Source of the DNA: Clostridia bacterium
GTDB lineage: Bacteria > Bacillota > Clostridia > TANB77 > CAG-508
Direction of reading: 5' to 3'
Assembly: GCA_017429505.1 (NCBI GenBank)
Contig: JAFROW010000008.1
Location: 62,001-126,000 of the forward strand
DNA: 64,000 bases
Positions 59,988 to 64,000 of this stretch are shown in pieces. The notes beneath the pieces were generated by a model, which was given only the letters and a program-made list of their open reading frames with translations, made no database searches and was not told where the DNA came from. Position 1 is the first letter of the stretch. Each line of letters starts with the position of its first letter. The position numbers were made by a program, and so were the translations under genes.

Positions 59988-60857
59988 TTATTGTAATAAA
60001 CTTTTTAATTTTTCTTTTCCTTCATCAGACATTTCTATTAATGGAAGTCTTGGAACTCCAAAATCATATCCAATCATATTTAGTGCTGCTTTTACAGGAA
60101 TTGGATTAACTTCTGAAAATAGTGCTTTTATTAAAGGAATTGCATCTATTTGCATTTTTGCAGCTTCTTCTATATTTCCTTTGAAGAATTCTTCACACAT
60201 ATTGTGCGTATATTTAGGTTTAACATTTGAAAGTACTGAGATTACACCCATTCCTCCTAAAGAAAGAATTGGAATAATTTGATCATCATTTCCAGAGTAT
60301 ATTGTAAGATTTTCTCTACATAAATTAGCTGTCATTGCTATTTGCGATAAATCTCCACTTGCTTCTTTTATAGCAACTATGTTTTCTAATTTAGATAATT
60401 CTAAACATGTTGCTGGTAAAATATTTACTCCTGTCCTACTAGGTACATTGTATAAAATAATTGGTAATGAAGTATTTTGAGCAATTACTTTATAATGCTC
60501 TATTAATCCTTTTTGTGTTGTTTTGTTGTAATATGGCGTTACAATTAACAAACCATCTACTCCTAATTTTTCTACCTTTTTGTTCATCTCTATAACTGCT
60601 TTTGTATTATTTGAACCAGTACCAGCAATAATTGGAACTCTTCCATTTGAAGTTTTCACTGCACATTCTATTGTTTGTAATCTTTCTTCTTCAGTCATTG
60701 TAGCTGATTCACCTGTTGTTCCACAAACAATAATTGCATCTACTTGGTTATTAATTTGCTCTTCGACTAATTTAGCAAATTCTTTTAAATTTACTCCTTC
60801 GTCATTAAATGGTGTTGAAATAGCTGTTCCACAGCCTTTGAATAAAAACTTTTTCAT
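59988..60857 (-). CDS. dapA: 4-hydroxy-tetrahydrodipicolinate synthase
   Basis: 289 residues, standard length. TIM-barrel landmarks: GTTGESATMTEEE (about 46), the tyrosine site ILYNVPSRTGVNI (about 136) and the Schiff-base lysine in NIVAIKEASGD (about 165). It condenses pyruvate with aspartate semialdehyde to start the lysine/diaminopimelate/dipicolinate branch fed by lysC at 33 kb. Monocistronic or co-transcribed with mltG 57 bases upstream. Confidence 0.96.
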   Translation of the reverse strand: MKKFLFKGCGTAISTPFNDEGVNLKEFAKLVEEQINNQVDAIIVCGTTGESATMTEEERLQTIECAVKTSNGRVPIIAGTGSNNTKAVIEMNKKVEKLGVDGLLIVTPYYNKTTQKGLIEHYKVIAQNTSLPIILYNVPSRTGVNILPATCLELSKLENIVAIKEASGDLSQIAMTANLCRENLTIYSGNDDQIIPILSLGGMGVISVLSNVKPKYTHNMCEEFFKGNIEEAAKMQIDAIPLIKALFSEVNPIPVKAALNMIGYDFGVPRLPLIEMSDEGKEKLKSLLQ

Positions 60858-60914
60858 AGTAAATACTCCTTTTTTTTTTTAATGCAAATTATAATTATAA
60901 TCATGCATTATATT

Positions 60915-62000
60915 TTATTCACTATATTCATACCAAAGTCCTTGTTTTTGTAAGTTTTTGATAAGGTTTTGATGTTCCGCATAAGTTGAAGTAAAATAAA
61001 TCTTTCCTTTAGAATCTGCAACAAAATATAAATAATTTGATTTTGTTGGATTTAGTGCTGCTTTTATAGATTCTTCTGAAGGATTTCCAATTGGTCCAAT
61101 TGGAAGTTTTCCACTCATATTTGGTCCTCTTGTGTTATATGGGTTAGCTGTTTTTATCTCACTTGAATAAAGGTTTCTTTCGCCCATATCAACTTGCATT
61201 GCATAATATGTTGTAACATCACTTCCAAGTGACATTTTTGCTCTTAATCTGTTATATATTACACTAGAAATTCCATATCTTGAAGTTTCATCATTTCCTT
61301 CTAGTTCTACAATCGAAGCAATTGTAAGTAATTGATGCACACTTAATCCACTTTTGCTTATTTGTGTTTGATAATTTTTAAGAACTTTATCTGTATTATT
61401 TAATATTATATTAAAAATTGTTTTAACTGATACATCAACATTTTCGAAAATATATGTATCTGGATAAAGATAGCCCTCTAAAGGATAATAAATATTTTCG
61501 TTTGTGATATTTGCTGTTAAAAACCAATATTTTTGTATTAAAGAATTTATATATTCTTTATCTTTAAGTAATGAATAAACATCTTCTTCTGTGTTATTAG
61601 TTTTTTCTGCAATGGTTTCAGCTATCCATCTCATGTTTTTGCCTTCTTTAAAAGTAATTTTTACTGTTTCATCATATACTTCACCTGAAGAAATTTTACT
61701 TAATATGTCTTTTGTAGCCATATCTTGAGAAAGTTGATATTTTCCTGCTTGTAAACCTTTTACATTGTTAAGCTTCATATAAATAGCTGCAACTAATTTG
61801 TTTTTTATAACATTCTCACTTTTAAGCAATCCTAAAATTTCTTCAGTTCTTGTTCCTTCTTGTATATCTATAACTTTTGTTTCTGCATTATCTTTTTTTA
61901 CTGGTTTTAGTCCACTTGAATACCAAATTATTCCTGAAATAGTTAATATAGCTACAACTGCAATAACTACCCCTATTATGATTAATACTTTCTTATTCAT
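60915..62000 (-). CDS. mltG: Endolytic transglycosylase MltG
   Basis: 361 residues. One membrane anchor (about 5-27), then a LysM-like region (VIDIQEGTRTEEILGLL) and the YceG domain with LPLEGYLYPDTY-like YPLEGYLYPDTYIF, the catalytic Glu region LTIASIVELEGNDETSRYGISSVIYNRL and the closing GPIGNPSEESIKAALNPTKSNYLYFV. It cuts nascent glycan strands next to the membrane and sets their length. Upstream is the 62062 gene. Confidence 0.96.
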   Translation of the reverse strand: MNKKVLIIIGVVIAVVAILTISGIIWYSSGLKPVKKDNAETKVIDIQEGTRTEEILGLLKSENVIKNKLVAAIYMKLNNVKGLQAGKYQLSQDMATKDILSKISSGEVYDETVKITFKEGKNMRWIAETIAEKTNNTEEDVYSLLKDKEYINSLIQKYWFLTANITNENIYYPLEGYLYPDTYIFENVDVSVKTIFNIILNNTDKVLKNYQTQISKSGLSVHQLLTIASIVELEGNDETSRYGISSVIYNRLRAKMSLGSDVTTYYAMQVDMGERNLYSSEIKTANPYNTRGPNMSGKLPIGPIGNPSEESIKAALNPTKSNYLYFVADSKGKIYFTSTYAEHQNLIKNLQKQGLWYEYSE

Positions 62001-62061
62001 TGTTCCTCCTTGAAAAAACGTATCTTTTTTATGATATTTTTATCCATATATTAATAATTTC

Positions 62062-62994
62062 TTAAAAAACAGCTGTAATTCCATTTTCTTTTAACATTGC
62101 GGTTGCTTCTAGTTTAAACTTTTTAAACTCATCTGTTTCTTTATCTTTGCTATAAACTATTTTTATAGCATTATACTTTTTATTAACTGCATCTTTAATA
62201 ATTTGCTGTATAATACTCTTTCTGTTTTTATATTTCTTTATATTACTTTTACTTATATCTTTTTTATTTTTAGGTTCTTCTGTTATAGAATTTTCTTGTT
62301 TAAGTTCTTCTCTTTCTATAACAAAATCTTTTAAAAGTTTCTTTTTTATAAAACCAATATTTCCATTTGAAGTTCTTATTTTTGCCCAACCTTTTTCTTC
62401 TAAAACAAATACAACAACATTATCTTTTTTAAGTTTTTCCAGTGTAGCAGAAGAATTGTTCATCTGTTCTTTTACAGATGTATCTTTTTTTAATGTCGCT
62501 TTTTCAAGTTTAGATGAAAAATAATTTATAACAATATTTTTGTATTCTGAATTATATAAAAACTCAATATCGTAAGAATTTTGCATTTGCGAAATTGGAA
62601 GATATAATTTTCCTTGTTCTGTTTTAAACATTTGACCTGTTATTTGAATAGTTGAACCATTTATCTGTAACTTATTTTTATTTAATTGCAAATAAGTAAC
62701 TTTTCTGTCACTTATGGCAATTACATTATCCCCTTCTTGATAAATATTTTCATTTAAATTATTTTTTATATCTTCGAAGCTTAAATATTGTACATTATCT
62801 TTTATTATAATTTCGTTTTGTAGCTTGCTTGTTACGTCTTCGTTATTTACAATTAAAGAAATGTAATCTTTTTGTTTTATATTTTCTTTTTTACTTGCAA
62901 ATACAATTAAAAATAGTATAATAATAATTCCGATAAAAATCAATAGTCTTTTTGGATTTTTTATTTTTAATTTAAATTTCTTTTTTTTCATCAT
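62062..62994 (-). CDS. Membrane-anchored copper-amine-oxidase-N/SH3 protein, truncated hydrolase relative
   Basis: 310 residues. A basic start and membrane segment (about 17-33) lead to a CuAO-N-like domain (about 40-155: NNEDVTSKLQNEIIIKDNVQYLSFEDIKN, GKLYLPISQM) and an SH3-like domain (about 160-220: VVVFVLEEKGWAKIRTSNGNIGFIKKKLLKDF). In clostridial spore hydrolases these precede a GH18 catalytic domain. Here only about 70 residues follow, resembling the last part of such a domain (FKKFKLEATAMLKENGITAVF). An internal deletion is likely, leaving a binding protein without enzyme activity. Confidence 0.65.
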   Translation of the reverse strand: MMKKKKFKLKIKNPKRLLIFIGIIIILFLIVFASKKENIKQKDYISLIVNNEDVTSKLQNEIIIKDNVQYLSFEDIKNNLNENIYQEGDNVIAISDRKVTYLQLNKNKLQINGSTIQITGQMFKTEQGKLYLPISQMQNSYDIEFLYNSEYKNIVINYFSSKLEKATLKKDTSVKEQMNNSSATLEKLKKDNVVVFVLEEKGWAKIRTSNGNIGFIKKKLLKDFVIEREELKQENSITEEPKNKKDISKSNIKKYKNRKSIIQQIIKDAVNKKYNAIKIVYSKDKETDEFKKFKLEATAMLKENGITAVF

Positions 62995-63023
62995 TTAATT
63001 ATACCTCTCTTAGTATGATGTTT

Positions 63024-63082
63024 GTTGCAATTCATAGCATATACCATTGATTGATAAAATATCTATTGCCATGAATTGCAAC
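63024..63082 (-). repeat. Long inverted repeat between lexA and the downstream gene
   Basis: GTTGCAATTCAT and ATGAATTGCAAC are perfect 12-base arms, with additional pairing inside. There is no T run, so an intrinsic terminator is unlikely; RNA processing or a protein-binding site is possible. Confidence 0.55.
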
Positions 63083-63088
63083 TAAAAA

Positions 63089-63760
63089 TTACATTTTTCT
63101 AAATACACCAATTACTTTTCCTAAAATTTCGCAATTTGGTACAATTATTGGATCCATTGTAGAATTTTCTGGTTGAAGACGAATATGGTCTTTTTCTTTA
63201 TAGAATGTTTTTACTGTTGCTTCATCTTCTATTAAAGCAACAACTATTTCCCCATTTGTAGCATTACTCTGTCTTCTAACTAAAATATAGTCTCCATTTA
63301 AAATTCCTGCTTCTATCATACTTTCTCCTCTAACAGTAAGCATGAAACTATCTGAATTTCCAACAAAATCTAATGGAATTGGAAATGTATCTGTAATGTT
63401 TTCTACTGCTAAAATAGGTGCTCCTGCTGTAATTTTTCCAACTAAAGGCACATCTACCAATTCTCTTTCTGTATAGAAATCTTTTTTCTTATCTGATATT
63501 GGCTCTCCTGCGCTATTCTTTAATAATTTTAAAGTTCTACCTTTGTTATCTTCCTTCTTAATATAACCTGTGTCTTGAAGTCTTGCTAAATAACCATGTA
63601 CAGTTGCTGTAGAACTTAGTCCAACTTCTTTTCCGATTTCTCTTACTGATGGTGCATATCCTTTTTGTTCTACAGATTTTTCAATTGCCTTTAATATAGC
63701 CTTCTCCCTCTTATTTAATGTTCCGTCTTTTCTTCTTCTAACTCTAATTACCTTTCCCAT
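63089..63760 (-). CDS. lexA: SOS repressor LexA
   Basis: 223 residues. The winged HTH (about 15-80) has YAPSVREIGKEVGLSSTATVHGYLARL. The S24 peptidase part has the self-cleavage site Ala112-Gly113 in KITAGAP, Ser147 in RGESMIEAG and Lys184 in ATVKTFYK. It represses DNA-damage genes until RecA promotes its cleavage. Promoter at 63798-63826. I see no clear Gram-positive SOS box (GAAC-N4-GTTC) in its own promoter or before recN. Confidence 0.97.
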   Translation of the reverse strand: MGKVIRVRRRKDGTLNKREKAILKAIEKSVEQKGYAPSVREIGKEVGLSSTATVHGYLARLQDTGYIKKEDNKGRTLKLLKNSAGEPISDKKKDFYTERELVDVPLVGKITAGAPILAVENITDTFPIPLDFVGNSDSFMLTVRGESMIEAGILNGDYILVRRQSNATNGEIVVALIEDEATVKTFYKEKDHIRLQPENSTMDPIIVPNCEILGKVIGVFRKM

Positions 63761-63797
63761 ATTTTACACTTTCCTTCCTTTTTCATAATTTTAATCT

Positions 63798-63826
63798 ATA
63801 ATATCACATCATCTCAGAAATGTCAA
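63798..63826 (-). promoter_or_regulatory. Promoter of lexA
   Basis: Minus strand TTGACA (63821-63826), 17 bases, TATTAT (63798-63803). Confidence 0.7.
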
Positions 63827-63880
63827 ACAAAATTTTGTAGTTTTTTTAAAATTTTTTTTATAATTTTTTTCAATTTTCTA

Positions 63881-63909
63881 TTGACAAATCTTTTTTTTGA
63901 TTGTATAAT
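63881..63909 (+). promoter_or_regulatory. Perfect consensus promoter of tRNA-Leu
   Basis: TTGACA (63881-63886), 17 bases, TATAAT (63904-63909); the tRNA starts about 34 bases downstream. Confidence 0.85.
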
Positions 63910-63943
63910 AATTATTGTCGTTAGGACAAATGCCAGTATAAAT

Positions 63944-64000
63944 GCAGATGTGGCGGAACTGGCAGACGCACAGGACTTAAAATCCTGCGGTGGTTAAACA
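63944..64000 (+). tRNA. tRNA-Leu (anticodon TAA), 3' end outside the window
   Basis: GCAGATGTGGCGGAACTGGC is the typical start of a leucine tRNA. The anticodon stem CAGGA/TCCTG encloses CTTAAAA with anticodon TAA. The variable arm begins at GCGGTGGTTAAACA and the sequence ends there. Confidence 0.9.

Overview
The window reads as a chromosomal segment of a low-GC, endospore-forming member of the Clostridia, probably an uncultured gut lineage. It carries spo0A, sigK, spoVM, ytvI and the cotJ spore-coat operon, together with Gram-positive housekeeping genes: tig-clpP-clpX, recN, lexA, proS, prfB, lysC, dapA, dapB and mltG. Vegetative promoters are unusually easy to read (TTGACA/T, 17 bases, TATAAT), and intrinsic terminators are strong, so transcription units can be drawn with some confidence.

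Layout. 1-6 kb: poorly known membrane and lipoprotein genes, including an SPFH protein, each bounded by its own promoter or terminator. 6.3-9 kb: a tRNA-His/tRNA-Gln pair, spo0A, a MazF-fold gene and a structured non-coding RNA locus. 9-13 kb: an ABC-2 exporter with a YigZ-family gene, then an Rpn-type nuclease. 13.6-20 kb: sigK, which is intact and has no skin-like insertion, then an ECF sigma factor translationally coupled to a giant anti-sigma-like/alpha-2-macroglobulin fusion. 20.6-36.6 kb: DUF368 (PopT), a second SPFH protein, proS, recN, ylmH, clpX, clpP, tig, rpmB, spoVM, lysC, prfB (with its programmed frameshift) and an M23 peptidase. 37-41 kb: ytvI and a degenerate subtilase. 41.2-53.1 kb: cotJA, cotJB and a cotJC gene split by a mobile element. 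53-64 kb: an acyl-CoA ligase-like gene, a DedA/VTT protein, dapB, an FN3-GH25 lysozyme, an HD protein, dapA, mltG, a truncated spore-hydrolase-like protein, lexA and the start of a tRNA-Leu.

The main discovery candidate is the roughly 10.57-kb element at 42335-52901. It splits cotJC in frame. The left fragment encodes the first 135 residues and the right fragment the last 67 (two shared); joining them at the shared GCAGA restores a 200-residue CotJC with no extra residue. The split falls next to a predicted metal-ligand glutamate, so neither half could form the manganese-catalase centre. The element ends with a large serine recombinase. Its two ends together rebuild a symmetric attP (GTTGTA-N5-CAAG, 18 bases, CTTG-N5-TACAAC). 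This matches the logic of skin/sigK, SPbeta/spsM and vfbin/spoVFB, where a mother-cell excision repairs a sporulation gene. Unusually, it also carries an HUH rolling-circle Rep, a catalytic-serine-less mini-resolvase, a second active resolvase and a class B sortase with its own sorting-signal substrate. It has no recognisable capsid or conjugation genes.

Other points of interest are three related copies of an intergenic repeat (20.3, 35.4 and 57.0 kb), a non-coding RNA locus with GNRA-capped hairpins at 8.6-8.9 kb with a partial second copy near 20.1 kb, and several enzyme folds that have lost catalytic residues.
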